The position numbers and the translations under genes were made by a program. Below are positions 1 to 6,835 of a stretch of 15,333 nucleotides of DNA, piece after piece (within the stretch, counting starts at the first letter, position 1; every line of letters begins with the position of its first letter). Origin of the DNA: JAICLV01 sp036380925 (GTDB taxonomy: Bacteria > Actinomycetota > Actinomycetes > Acidothermales > Acidothermaceae); NCBI GenBank assembly GCA_036380925.1, contig DASVDW010000010.1:1-15333 (forward strand). The letters run 5' to 3'. The notes under the pieces were generated by a model. It was not told the origin of the DNA and did no database searches. It saw nothing but the letters and a program-made list of their open reading frames with translations.

Positions 1-60
1 AAGACACGGGCGAAGTACATCGAGGCCTACGAGCGGCTGACCGGGCTCGCCTGGAGCTGA
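1..60 (+). CDS. purC: SAICAR synthetase, C-terminal fragment (cut by window start)
   Basis: The first 60 bases read in frame 1 as 19 codons and a TGA stop. They end in the segment YIEAYERLTGLAW, which resembles the conserved C-terminus of actinobacterial phosphoribosylaminoimidazole-succinocarboxamide synthase, the ATP-dependent enzyme joining CAIR and aspartate in purine synthesis. Only this tail is visible, so no catalytic residue can be checked and the call rests on a short match recalled from the family. The gene converges on the rplI operon across about 130 bases that hold a hairpin terminator candidate. Confidence 0.72.
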   Translation, partial: KTRAKYIEAYERLTGLAWS

Positions 61-101
61 GCAGCCGCGCGTCGGCGTCGCCAGCGGGTGCGCAGACCGC
101 G

Positions 102-151
102 CCCTGGACAGGTCAACCGGCCCGAGGACAGGTCTGCTGGCCTGTCCTCGG
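102..151. terminator. Hairpin between convergent purC and rplI, made of the GGACA-type intergenic repeat
   Basis: A perfect 11-bp stem is formed by CCGAGGACAGG (122-132) and CCTGTCCTCGG (141-151), with an 8-base loop. A further direct copy of the motif, CCCTGGACAGG, lies at 102-112. There is no T-run on either side, so if it is a terminator it is of the tail-less kind often proposed for actinobacteria. Its position between two gene 3' ends supports a bidirectional terminator role. The rest of 61-191 holds the 17-bp repeat at 168-184 and nothing else I recognise. Confidence 0.6.
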
Positions 152-167
152 ACGAGTTAGCCCCCTG

Positions 168-184
168 AACGTGATCAACTGGCG
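168..184 (+). repeat. 17-bp repeat, copy 1 (inverted copy at 1873-1889)
   Basis: AACGTGATCAACTGGCG occurs here, just downstream of rplI. Its exact reverse complement is at 1873-1889, just upstream of rpsF, so the two copies flank the ribosomal operon in inverted orientation. The first ten bases recur at 1952-1961. Function unknown. Confidence 0.7.
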
Positions 185-191
185 CGGGGCG

Positions 192-641
192 TCAGGACGC
201 CGGCGTGACCTCCACCGACACCTTGGCGGCCACCTCGGGGTGGATGCGCACCACGACCTGGTGCTTGCCTACCGTCTTGATCGGGGCGGCCAGCTCGATG
301 CGCCGTTTGTCGAGCACCGGGCCGCCGGACGACTTCACCGCGTCGGCGATGTCGCCGGCCGTCACCGAACCGAATAGCCGACCGCCGGCGCCCGCGCGAG
401 TGGGCAGCGACACCGACAATGCCTCGAGCTGGGCCTTGATCTCCTGCGCGTGACCGAGGTCGCGCACTTCACGCACCTCGCGCGCCCGCTTGATCAGCGC
501 CACCTGCTTCTCGGCGCCGCGCGTCGCGCGCATCGCAAGACCTTGCGGCACAAGGAAGTTCCGGCCGTAGCCGTCCTTCACCTCGACGACGTCGCCAGGG
601 GCGCCCAGGCCATCGACCTCGGACGTGAGAATGAGCTTCAT
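192..641 (-). CDS. rplI: 50S ribosomal protein L9
   Basis: This 149-residue protein has the usual L9 length and layout. The N-terminal rRNA-binding domain (about 1-50) carries the L9 signature GxxGDVVEVKDGYGRNFLVPQGLA. A charged connecting helix follows (about 50-80), then the C-terminal domain beginning near GRLFGSVT. L9 binds 23S rRNA near the L1 stalk. It is the last gene of the minus-strand rpsF-ssb-rpsR-rplI operon, 16 bases after the rpsR stop. A purine-rich ribosome-binding stretch (AAGGGGAAG) precedes the ATG at 641. Nothing looks damaged. Confidence 0.97.
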   Translation of the reverse strand: MKLILTSEVDGLGAPGDVVEVKDGYGRNFLVPQGLAMRATRGAEKQVALIKRAREVREVRDLGHAQEIKAQLEALSVSLPTRAGAGGRLFGSVTAGDIADAVKSSGGPVLDKRRIELAAPIKTVGKHQVVVRIHPEVAAKVSVEVTPAS

Positions 642-657
642 TGAAAACTTCCCCTTC

Positions 658-894
658 TTAGCGCGCCGCGCTGGTGTAGGGCAGCAACGCCATCTCGCGG
701 CTGTTCTTCACCGCGGTCGCGACGTCGCGCTGGTGCTGCGTGCAGTTGCCGGTCACCCGACGCGCGCGAATCTTGCCGCGGTCGGAGATGAACTTACGCA
801 GCAGGTTGGTGTCTTTGTAGTCGACGTAGGAGATCTTCTCCTTGCAGAACACGCAAACCTTCTTCTTCGGCTTGCGGGCTGGAACCTTCGCCAT
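658..894 (-). CDS. rpsR: 30S ribosomal protein S18, zinc-binding (C+) form
   Basis: This 78-residue S18 binds the 30S platform as a heterodimer with S6, encoded two genes upstream. The sequence shows CVFC (residues 14-17) and a further Cys in GNCTQHQ near residue 51, the cysteine pattern expected of the zinc-binding C+ form. Some actinobacteria also carry a cysteine-free paralogue elsewhere in the genome, used under zinc limitation; that is family knowledge, not visible here. The core DTNLLRKFISDRGKI and RVTGNCTQHQR segments are intact. A GGAG ribosome-binding site lies 8 bases before the ATG. Confidence 0.97.
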   Translation of the reverse strand: MAKVPARKPKKKVCVFCKEKISYVDYKDTNLLRKFISDRGKIRARRVTGNCTQHQRDVATAVKNSREMALLPYTSAAR

Positions 895-920
895 CGTTAT
901 CGCTCCAAGAGTTAGTCAGC

Positions 921-961
921 CGGACGGCGCGCGGCGGTCGCGCCGCGAGGCGCGTCGTCCG
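921..961 (-). promoter_or_regulatory. GC-rich hairpin in the ssb-rpsR spacer
   Basis: Arms at 921-930 and 952-961 pair with one mismatch. An inner GCGGCG/CGCCGC stem (931-936 with 941-946) closes on a 4-base loop. The structure sits in the 78-base gap between the ssb stop and the rpsR start, the longest gap in the operon. It could be an mRNA-processing or partial-termination element that sets the ratio of SSB and S6 to S18 and L9. No T-run follows, so full termination is unlikely. Role inferred only. Confidence 0.4.
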
Positions 962-972
962 AGAGGTTTGTT

Positions 973-1449
973 TTAGAAGGGCGGTTCGTCGGAGAAGCCG
1001 CCGCCTGCCGCCGCAGGAGACCCGGTGGACCAGGGGTCGTCGGCCGGCGCGCCACCGCCGAAACCGCCGCCGCCACCACCGCGCGAGGCCTTGGTGACCT
1101 TCGCGGAGGCGTTGCGCAACGACGGGCCGACCTCGTCGACCTCGACCTCGAAGACGGTGCGCTTCTCACCCTCTTTGGTCTCGTACGAGCGCTGCTTCAG
1201 CCGGCCCTGCACGATCACCCGCATGCCGCGGGTCAGCGACTCGGCGACGTTCTCCGCCGCCTGCCGCCACACGTTGCAGGTGAGGAAGAGGCTCTCGCCG
1301 TCCTTCCACTCGTTGGTCTGCTTGTCGAGATAGCGCGGGGTCGAGGCGACGCGGAACTTCGCGACCGCCTGCCCGCTTGGGGTGAATCGCAGCTCCGGAT
1401 CGTCGACCAAGTTGCCGACGAGGGTGATGTTGGTGTCGCCCGCAGCCAT
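973..1449 (-). CDS. ssb: Single-stranded DNA-binding protein
   Basis: This 158-residue protein coats single-stranded DNA during replication, repair and recombination. The N-terminal OB fold (about 1-115) shows the typical opening GDTNITLVGNLVDDPELRFTPSG, the YLDKQTNEWKDGESLFLTCNVWRQAAENV strand-loop region and the RVIVQGRLKQRSYE segment. A Gly-rich flexible linker follows (about 120-150), and the protein ends in the acidic tip SDEPPF that recruits partner proteins. The open frame runs much further upstream, but the ATG at 1449 fits the family start and has GGGAGG 5 bases before it. It lies 10 bases after the rpsF stop, which implies co-transcription. Confidence 0.97.
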   Translation of the reverse strand: MAAGDTNITLVGNLVDDPELRFTPSGQAVAKFRVASTPRYLDKQTNEWKDGESLFLTCNVWRQAAENVAESLTRGMRVIVQGRLKQRSYETKEGEKRTVFEVEVDEVGPSLRNASAKVTKASRGGGGGGFGGGAPADDPWSTGSPAAAGGGFSDEPPF

Positions 1450-1459
1450 GATGGCCTCC

Positions 1460-1750
1460 CTACCGCGATTCGGGACGGATGAGCTTGGTGCGCAGCACGG
1501 TCTCGTTGAGATTGAGCTGGCGGTCGAGTTCCTTGACCGCGGCGGGCTCGGCGACCAGATCGACGACGGCGTAGATGCCTTCGGCCTTCTTGCCGATCTC
1601 GTAGGCGAGCCGGCGGCGACCCCACACGTCGACCTTCTCCACGGTGCCGCCGCCTTGGCGGACCACACCGAGGTACTGCTCGAGGGACGGGGCGACGGTG
1701 CGCTCCTCGACGTCAGGGTCGAGCAGCACCATCAGTTCGTAACGACGCAT
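1460..1750 (-). CDS. rpsF: 30S ribosomal protein S6
   Basis: The 96-residue S6 begins MRRYELMVLLDPDVEE, the conserved first beta strand. It contains VEKVDVWGRRRLAYEIGKKAEGIYAVVDLVA, the second half of the ferredoxin-like fold, and LNETVLRTKLIRPE near the end. It pairs with S18 on the small subunit. The frame is open upstream to about 1846, but homologues start at the ATG at 1750. The AGGAGG site lies 11 bases before it, slightly far, and is contained in a predicted leader structure. First gene of the operon. Confidence 0.97.
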   Translation of the reverse strand: MRRYELMVLLDPDVEERTVAPSLEQYLGVVRQGGGTVEKVDVWGRRRLAYEIGKKAEGIYAVVDLVAEPAAVKELDRQLNLNETVLRTKLIRPESR

Positions 1751-1761
1751 GCGTGCACCAG

Positions 1762-1805
1762 CCTCCTTCGGACTCAGGCGGTCACGGTCGTTCCGTGACA
1801 GGAGG
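1762..1805 (-). promoter_or_regulatory. rpsF leader: candidate S6:S18-binding structure masking the ribosome-binding site
   Basis: Read on the minus strand, CCTCCT (1805-1800) is directly followed by a perfect 7-bp hairpin: GTCACGG, loop AACGA, CCGTGAC (1799-1781). A 13-base linker comes next, and then the rpsF Shine-Dalgarno AGGAGG (1767-1762), an exact complement of CCTCCT. The outer helix would hide the ribosome-binding site, with the hairpin branching inside it. CCG triplets lie at the 3' foot of the hairpin and in the linker. S6:S18 complexes are known in other bacteria to bind a hairpin plus CCG element in rpsF leaders. The pairing is seen; regulation is inferred. Confidence 0.5.
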
Positions 1806-1846
1806 GCACGCGCCCGGACGGATCTTGCCGCCTCGGGCGTCGGCAA

Positions 1847-1852
1847 AGGATA
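1847..1852 (-). promoter_or_regulatory. Candidate -10 box of the rpsF operon promoter
   Basis: The minus strand reads TATCCT at 1852-1847, preceded by TTGG. It would start transcription near 1840 and give a leader of about 90 bases that includes the whole candidate S6:S18 structure. No convincing -35 hexamer is found at 16-18 bases upstream. Confidence 0.4.
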
Positions 1853-1872
1853 CCAACCCCCAGCCCGGCCCT

Positions 1873-1961
1873 CGCCAGTTGATCACGTTTCGGACGCGTA
1901 CCTGCCCCTGGACACCTCCACAGGCCTGTCCAGGGACCCGTACACGTCCAAAACGTGATCA
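1873..1961. repeat. Large two-stage intergenic hairpin between rpsF and nfo, including 17-bp repeat copy 2
   Basis: Outer arms 1880-1901 and 1940-1961 pair at 20 of 22 positions. Inner arms CCCTGGACA (1906-1914) and TGTCCAGGG (1927-1935) pair perfectly around a 12-base loop. Both outer mismatches are C opposite A on the plus strand, so they would be G-U pairs in an RNA copied from the minus strand. Positions 1873-1889 are the exact reverse complement of 168-184. It lies between divergent promoters and is therefore not an ordinary terminator. It could be a protein-binding palindrome or a repeat element. Confidence 0.75.
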
Positions 1962-1974
1962 TCCCGAACGCGCC

Positions 1975-1980
1975 TAGGGT
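1975..1980 (+). promoter_or_regulatory. Candidate -10 box for leaderless nfo mRNA
   Basis: TAGGGT fits the TANNNT actinobacterial -10 pattern and ends 7 bases before the GTG at 1988. Transcription would begin at or next to the start codon. No separate Shine-Dalgarno is needed, although the region is G-rich. Confidence 0.45.
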
Positions 1981-1987
1981 GGGTGGT

Positions 1988-2761
1988 GTGAGCACTCCGA
2001 AGCTGGGCGGGCACGTCGACCAGGAAGACCCGATCGCGGAGGCGGCCGCCCGCGACGCTGACCTGTCGCAGTTCTTCCTCGGCGACCCGCAGGGCTGGAA
2101 GGGACCGGAGATCCGGGCCGACGCGACCGCCCTCCAAGACGCCGAGATCGACCTTTACGTGCACTCGCCGTACGTCATCAACGTGGCCACCACCAACAAC
2201 CGCATCCGGATCCCGAGCCGCAAGCTGCTCGCCCAGCACGCCGACGCCGCGGCCTCCATCAACGCCAAGGCACTGATCGTGCATGGCGGCCATGTGCTCA
2301 AGGCCGACGACCCGCAGGTCGGCGTCGAGAACTGGCGCAAGACGTTCGAGCGCTGGCAGCCGCCTCTTCCGATCTTCATCGAAAACACCGCCGGCGGCGA
2401 CAACGCGATGGCCCGCACGCTCGACCGGCTGGCCATGCTGTGGGACGCCATCGGCGAGTACGGCCCCGGCTTGTGCCTCGACACCTGCCACGCCCACGCG
2501 GCCGGCGTTGACCTGTCCACCGTCGTCGAGCGGGTCAAAGCCATCACCGGTCGGATCGACCTCGTGCACGCCAACAACTCGCGCGACGCGTTCGGCTCGG
2601 GCGCCGACCGGCACGCCAACATCGAGGACGGCGAGATCGACCCGGCCCTCATCGTCGAGGTCGCCCGCCAGGCCAACGCTCCGGTGGTGTGCGAGACGCC
2701 CAACGGCGTGGCCGGCCAGGGCGCCGACATCGCCTACCTGCGCAAGCACCTCAACGGGTAA
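1988..2761 (+). CDS. nfo: Endonuclease IV (AP endonuclease, TIM-barrel)
   Basis: This enzyme cleaves the DNA backbone 5' of abasic sites in base excision repair, using a trinuclear zinc centre. The 257-residue protein shows all nine expected metal ligands at their motifs: H59 (HSPYVINVA), H99 (LIVHGGH), E132 (IENTAGG), D165 and H168 (LDTCHAH), H194 (LVHANN), D207 and H209 (DRH) and E236 (CETPNG). Length matches actinobacterial homologues (about 250). The frame is open from 1955, but homologues begin near the GGHVDQEDP segment, so GTG 1988 is chosen; GTG 1979 is possible. It is convergent with the glycosyltransferase gene, with three bases between stops. Confidence 0.93.
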   Translation: MSTPKLGGHVDQEDPIAEAAARDADLSQFFLGDPQGWKGPEIRADATALQDAEIDLYVHSPYVINVATTNNRIRIPSRKLLAQHADAAASINAKALIVHGGHVLKADDPQVGVENWRKTFERWQPPLPIFIENTAGGDNAMARTLDRLAMLWDAIGEYGPGLCLDTCHAHAAGVDLSTVVERVKAITGRIDLVHANNSRDAFGSGADRHANIEDGEIDPALIVEVARQANAPVVCETPNGVAGQGADIAYLRKHLNG

Positions 2762-2764
2762 GCC

Positions 2765-4198
2765 CTACGCGGGCGCACCCACCGGCTCCTCGTACCGCTG
2801 CGACCTGTCAAAGATGTCGGGCGCTCCGTCGAGCACGCCGCCGGCCGGGTCGTCAGAGCCGTCCATCCGGACGACGTCGCGCGACGGCCGGACCATGTCG
2901 ATGACGACGAGCACGCACATCGCCAACACCGCGATGTCACGAATCCACAGCGACACCAGGTACGGCTGCCACTCCAGGCCCTTGCCCGGTCGGCTGACCT
3001 CCAGCAGGTAGAACCAAATCCCCAAGAAATAAAGGATTTCCGCGAACTGCCACACCAAGAACGCCCGCCATCGCGGACGCGCCAGCACGAACAGCGGCAA
3101 CAGCCACAGCACGTACTGCGGCGAGTAGACCTTGTTGACGACCAAGAACAGCGCCAACGTCAGGAACATCAACTGCGGCACCCGCGGTCGGCGCGCGACG
3201 CCGAAGGCGAGGGCCGCGACACCCAGCAGGATGATGACGGTCAACGCTGCCTCGTAGGTGTTCACCTCGTGGATCGAAAAGGAGTGGTCGAACATCTGCT
3301 GGAACGCGTACCAGATCGAGCCCCAGTCAGGCGTGCGGCTCTTGTTGAACGCGTAGAAGGTGCCGAAACCGGACGGCGCCGCGATCCACACCGGCACGTC
3401 GACGATCGCCCAGCCCACGACCGCCCCGGCGAGCATGCGAAAGAACGGACCCAGTCGCCGACCGCGCAGGCACAACATGAACAGCGGTGCGAGCAGCAGC
3501 AGCGGATAGAACTTGGCGGCGACCGCCAGCCCGAACAGCAGGCCGGAGACGAACACCCGTTTTCGCGACCAGGCCAGCATGGCGAGCGAGGTGAGCGCCA
3601 CCGCGATGAGATCCCAGTTGATGAGCCCGGCCAAGATCAACGACGGCGCCAGCGCGAGCATGGCGGCGTCCCAGATCCGCCGCCGATGCGTGAGCGCGGT
3701 CGCCACCACCGCGACCAGCGCGGCGATCGCCAGCATGAACCAGGTGACGTCGAGGAATCGCTGCCCTCGGTCGTTCGCCGTCGACGGCACGACCGCGTCG
3801 ACGACCTTCATGCCGATCCACATCGCGCCGCCGATCAAGACGGGGTACTCGACGTTCGTCGGGTTGCCGTTCGAATCGGTGTGCGTGTCGAGGTAGGGCA
3901 CCTTGCCCTTGTCGAGGCCCTCGCTGAAGTAGAGCGGGTAGATGTCGTTGTAGCAGGCGTGGCTGTATTGGAATCCGTTCCACGGCTGGTTTCGGCATGG
4001 CAGCTTCTGCATGTACATCAGCACTGACGACAGCATCGCGAGCGCGATCAACACCCGAATCGGCGTCCACCATGACGAGCCGCGCGCGGCGTGCCGACCC
4101 AGCGGTCCCCCGAACCCGGCGCTCGCGCCGCGCACCACCGGATCGTCATGGGTCGGCGCGACGACGTCGCCGGCAGCGTCCGTGGTGCGGTTTTCCAT
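2765..4198 (-). CDS. GT87-type (DUF2029) polytopic membrane glycosyltransferase
   Basis: The protein has about 477 residues with roughly ten or more hydrophobic segments from about residue 45 to 440, flanked by a polar N-terminus and a charged C-terminal tail. Features typical of the GT-C family GT87 are visible: an early extracytoplasmic segment CYNDIYPLYFSEGLDKGKVPY followed by NVEYPVL, then AAKFYPLLLLAPLF and VNKVYSPQYVLWLLPLF. Members use polyprenyl-phosphate sugars, often mannose, to build envelope glycans; the acceptor here is unknown. The mycobacterial counterpart next to ponA1 is Rv0051. It follows the PBP stop by about 30 bases. A TTG at 4207 is an alternative start to ATG 4198. Confidence 0.82.
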   Translation of the reverse strand: MENRTTDAAGDVVAPTHDDPVVRGASAGFGGPLGRHAARGSSWWTPIRVLIALAMLSSVLMYMQKLPCRNQPWNGFQYSHACYNDIYPLYFSEGLDKGKVPYLDTHTDSNGNPTNVEYPVLIGGAMWIGMKVVDAVVPSTANDRGQRFLDVTWFMLAIAALVAVVATALTHRRRIWDAAMLALAPSLILAGLINWDLIAVALTSLAMLAWSRKRVFVSGLLFGLAVAAKFYPLLLLAPLFMLCLRGRRLGPFFRMLAGAVVGWAIVDVPVWIAAPSGFGTFYAFNKSRTPDWGSIWYAFQQMFDHSFSIHEVNTYEAALTVIILLGVAALAFGVARRPRVPQLMFLTLALFLVVNKVYSPQYVLWLLPLFVLARPRWRAFLVWQFAEILYFLGIWFYLLEVSRPGKGLEWQPYLVSLWIRDIAVLAMCVLVVIDMVRPSRDVVRMDGSDDPAGGVLDGAPDIFDRSQRYEEPVGAPA

Positions 4199-4228
4199 GG
4201 CCTGCAACTTAGCCGACCCGCCGGGCCG

Positions 4229-6304
4229 CTACGGGCCCGACGGCTTCCCCGCGGCCGGTGGGGAAGCGCCGGTTGTCTTCGTCGGCGTCGGTGACGGCGA
4301 TTTCGTCGTCCCACCGGACGCCGGCGGCGAGGTCGGCGGCGCGGATCCGCTCGGCGGCGGGGCGCTGTGCGTCGGCGACGCGGGCGCGGACGACGGGGGA
4401 GCCGACGACGACGGGGGCGCCGACGGCGGCGCGCCGACGTTGGCGCGCGGCGGGAAGGGCGCCACCTTCTGGTGCGCCAGGGCCGCCTTCATGAACGCCG
4501 CCCACATCTTGGCCGGCAGCGTGCCGCCGTAGATCTGGCTGTACCCGGCGATGCCGGCGAGCGGCGCGTTGTGGTCGCGGAACATCGTCACGCTCGCCGA
4601 CAGCTGCGGGGTGAAGCCGGTGAACCACGCCGAGACGTTCCCTGAGGTGGTTCCGGTCTTGCCTGCCGCGGGCCGCCCGATCTTGGCGGACGTGCCGGTG
4701 CCGTAGTTGATGACCTGCTGCATCGCGTAGCTGACGTCGGCCGCGACACCAGCCGAGAACGCCTGCCGCTTTTGCGCTTTCGCCTGGTACAGCACCTTGC
4801 CGTTCGCGTCGGTGACACTTTGGACGACGTAGGGCGCCGCGTACACGCCCTTCGCGGCGAACGTGGCGTACGCGGCGGCTTCGTCGATCGGGTGCGTCGA
4901 ATCGCTGCCCAGCAGCATCGAGCCGTTGGCCGACAGCTTCGTGGACGGCGGCAGACCGGCCGCGTGAGCGGCGTCGATCACCTTCTGCACGCCGACTTTC
5001 TCGCCCAGTTGCACGAACACCGTGTTCACCGAATGCGCGGTCGCGGTGACCAGGTCGATGTTTCCGAACTGCTCGCCGGAGTCGTTGACGTACTTCTGGC
5101 CGGCGATGGTTTGCGGCGAGCGCCCGCTGAACCGCGTCGACAGCGGCAGCCCCGACTTCAACGCGGCAGCCAAGACGAACGGTTTGAACGTCGAACCCAT
5201 CGGCGGGATGGCCTGAGTCGCGTCGTTGAACGGCCGGGTCACGTAGTCGGGGCCGCCGTACATCGCGAGCACCTTGCCGGTGCCCGGTTCGACGGCGACC
5301 AACGCGGTGCGCACGTCGTCCGGCACTTTGCCGTCGCCGACGACCGCGCGGACCGCCTGCAGCGCGGCGCGTTGCGTGCCGGCGTCAAAGGTCGTGACGA
5401 TGCGCAGGTCGCCGCGGTTGAGCTGGTTCTCGGTGATGCCGTGCGCGTCGAGCTCGGTTTGCACGGCCGCGATGAGGTAGCCGTTTGGCCCGCTGAGCGC
5501 GCTCGACGCGCCGAGCGGCTGCAGGTCGGTGGGGTAGCTCGCGGCGGTGCGGTCGGCCTTGCTGAGCCAGCCCTTCTTCACCATGCCGTCGAGGACGTAG
5601 TTCCAGCGGGCGACCGCCGCCGACTTGTGCAAGGCGGGGTCGAGATAGGACGGCGCCTGAATGGACGACGCGAGCACTGCGCCCTGCGCGGGCGTGAGCT
5701 GCGAGACGTCCTTGCCGAAGTACGCCTTCGCCGCGGCCTCGATGCCGTACGCCCCACGGCCGAAGTAGATCGTGTTCAGGTAGTCCTCGAGGATCTGGTC
5801 CTTGGAGTGGGTCTGGCCGATCTTGATCGAGATGAAGAACTCCTTGACCTTGCGGGTCAACGTCCGTTCCTGGGTCAGGTACGCGTTCTTCACGTACTGC
5901 TGGGTGATGGTCGAGCCGCCCTCGACGAAGTCACCGTGCCGCAGGTCGACCAGGCCGGCCCGGATGATGCCGAGCGGCGAGACCGCGGGCTCGGAGTAGA
6001 AGTTACGGTCTTCCGCGGCGAGCACCGCGTGCTGCACGGGCATCGGAACCTTCGAGAGGGGCACCGACTCCCGATTGCGCGCCCCGACCGTGCCGAGCTG
6101 GGTCTTGCCGTCGGAGTAGAACACCGACGCCGACTGCGCGAGCGAGATGCTGTTGGGCGAGGGCACCTTCACCAGCGCGTAGCCGAGCGCGAACAAGCCG
6201 ATCAGCAGCAACAGCAAGCCGCCGCAGCTGCCCAGCGTCAGCTTCCACGACGGCACGAATCGTCGGACGCCGGTCTTGCCGGCGCGGGGGTAGTCGATCT
6301 TCAG
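4229..6304 (-). CDS. Class A penicillin-binding protein (transglycosylase/transpeptidase), PonA type
   Basis: A bifunctional peptidoglycan synthase. Numbering from GTG 6256: one membrane anchor (about 8-28); a GT51 transglycosylase with EDRNFYS (82-88, catalytic Glu), GGSTITQQYVKN (113-124) and the YFGRGAYGIEAAAKAYFGK stretch (164-182); a transpeptidase with STFK (355-358, nucleophile Ser), SVN (409-411) and KTG (533-535); and a Pro/Ser/Thr-rich extracytoplasmic tail (about 604-675). The frame is open further upstream and encodes KIDYPRAGKTGVRRFVPSWK, a juxtamembrane segment I recall from related PBPs. That extension has no ATG, GTG or TTG. CTG at 6304, with GAGG 6 bases before it, is my preferred start (691 aa). 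GTG 6256 is the conservative alternative. Confidence 0.93.
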   Translation of the reverse strand: MKIDYPRAGKTGVRRFVPSWKLTLGSCGGLLLLLIGLFALGYALVKVPSPNSISLAQSASVFYSDGKTQLGTVGARNRESVPLSKVPMPVQHAVLAAEDRNFYSEPAVSPLGIIRAGLVDLRHGDFVEGGSTITQQYVKNAYLTQERTLTRKVKEFFISIKIGQTHSKDQILEDYLNTIYFGRGAYGIEAAAKAYFGKDVSQLTPAQGAVLASSIQAPSYLDPALHKSAAVARWNYVLDGMVKKGWLSKADRTAASYPTDLQPLGASSALSGPNGYLIAAVQTELDAHGITENQLNRGDLRIVTTFDAGTQRAALQAVRAVVGDGKVPDDVRTALVAVEPGTGKVLAMYGGPDYVTRPFNDATQAIPPMGSTFKPFVLAAALKSGLPLSTRFSGRSPQTIAGQKYVNDSGEQFGNIDLVTATAHSVNTVFVQLGEKVGVQKVIDAAHAAGLPPSTKLSANGSMLLGSDSTHPIDEAAAYATFAAKGVYAAPYVVQSVTDANGKVLYQAKAQKRQAFSAGVAADVSYAMQQVINYGTGTSAKIGRPAAGKTGTTSGNVSAWFTGFTPQLSASVTMFRDHNAPLAGIAGYSQIYGGTLPAKMWAAFMKAALAHQKVAPFPPRANVGAPPSAPPSSSAPPSSAPASPTHSAPPPSGSAPPTSPPASGGTTKSPSPTPTKTTGASPPAAGKPSGP

Positions 6305-6391
6305 GGCGAACCTCAGCTCGGAGCGGCTCTCACGTCGTCCGACCGATCTTGTACCCGGCGACGGACGATCGACGCGCGCCTGGTCGGGGCG

Positions 6392-6802
6392 CTAGTCCGG
6401 CAGCGCGCGCTTGCGTTGGCGCGAGCCGACCTCAGGCGCGCGGCCGTGACCAAGGACGTACGACTCGACCAGGTGGTTCCAGGCGCAGCCTTGGCAGACC
6501 TCGACGACGTACACGGTGAACTCGTGGACCTCGGTCTCCATCTGGGACAGCTCACGGGTGGCCTTGATCCGACCGCTGTATTGGCCCAGCGCGTCACCGT
6601 AGGTGTAGGTGACGTGCGTGAGTTGCTCGCGCCGGCACACCGGGCACTGGACGTCGGTGGGCTCGCCGTGGTGCTTCGCGGCGCGCAACAGGTACGGGTG
6701 GGCGTCGCAAACGTCGGTGGTGGTGGCTTGGCCGCGGAAAAGGGAGGCGAGCGTCGCGCGGCGCGCGAGCGAGTAGTCGATCTTCGAACGGACCGTTTCC
6801 AC
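6392..6802 (-). CDS. DUF5318 protein with two CxxC pairs
   Basis: This 136-residue protein matches the actinobacterial DUF5318 family as I recall it (Rv0049 in M. tuberculosis, next to ponA1). Conserved stretches include KIDYSLARRATL, VCDAHPYLLRAAKHHGEP, CPVCRREQLTHV and VVEVCQGCAWNHLVESYVLG. The two Cys pairs (CPVC and CQGC) suggest a zinc-ribbon-like fold. No membrane segment is seen. Function is unknown; its constant place upstream of the PBP suggests a cell-envelope or division link. GTG 6802 is chosen over GTG 6811 because the latter overlaps a -10-like box. The PBP gene follows on the same strand. Confidence 0.85.
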   Translation of the reverse strand: METVRSKIDYSLARRATLASLFRGQATTTDVCDAHPYLLRAAKHHGEPTDVQCPVCRREQLTHVTYTYGDALGQYSGRIKATRELSQMETEVHEFTVYVVEVCQGCAWNHLVESYVLGHGRAPEVGSRQRKRALPD

Positions 6803-6809
6803 GCAAAAC

Positions 6810-6815
6810 ACAGTA
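6810..6815 (-). promoter_or_regulatory. Candidate -10 box for leaderless DUF5318-PBP-GT87 mRNA
   Basis: TACTGT on the minus strand ends 7 bases before GTG 6802 and fits TANNNT. It would start the envelope operon at its first codon. No clear -35 is seen. Confidence 0.4.
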
Positions 6816-6835
6816 CGCCGCGCGGCGCCCTCGCA

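Noticed and set aside
168..1889. Terminal inverted repeats of an insertion sequence
   Set aside because: The 17-bp inverted copies enclose only an ordinary ribosomal operon; there is no transposase, and no target duplication is seen.
1883..2749. A 288-codon minus-strand open frame opposite nfo
   Set aside because: It lies entirely opposite a gene with all endonuclease IV metal ligands, starts within nfo, and has no family resemblance.
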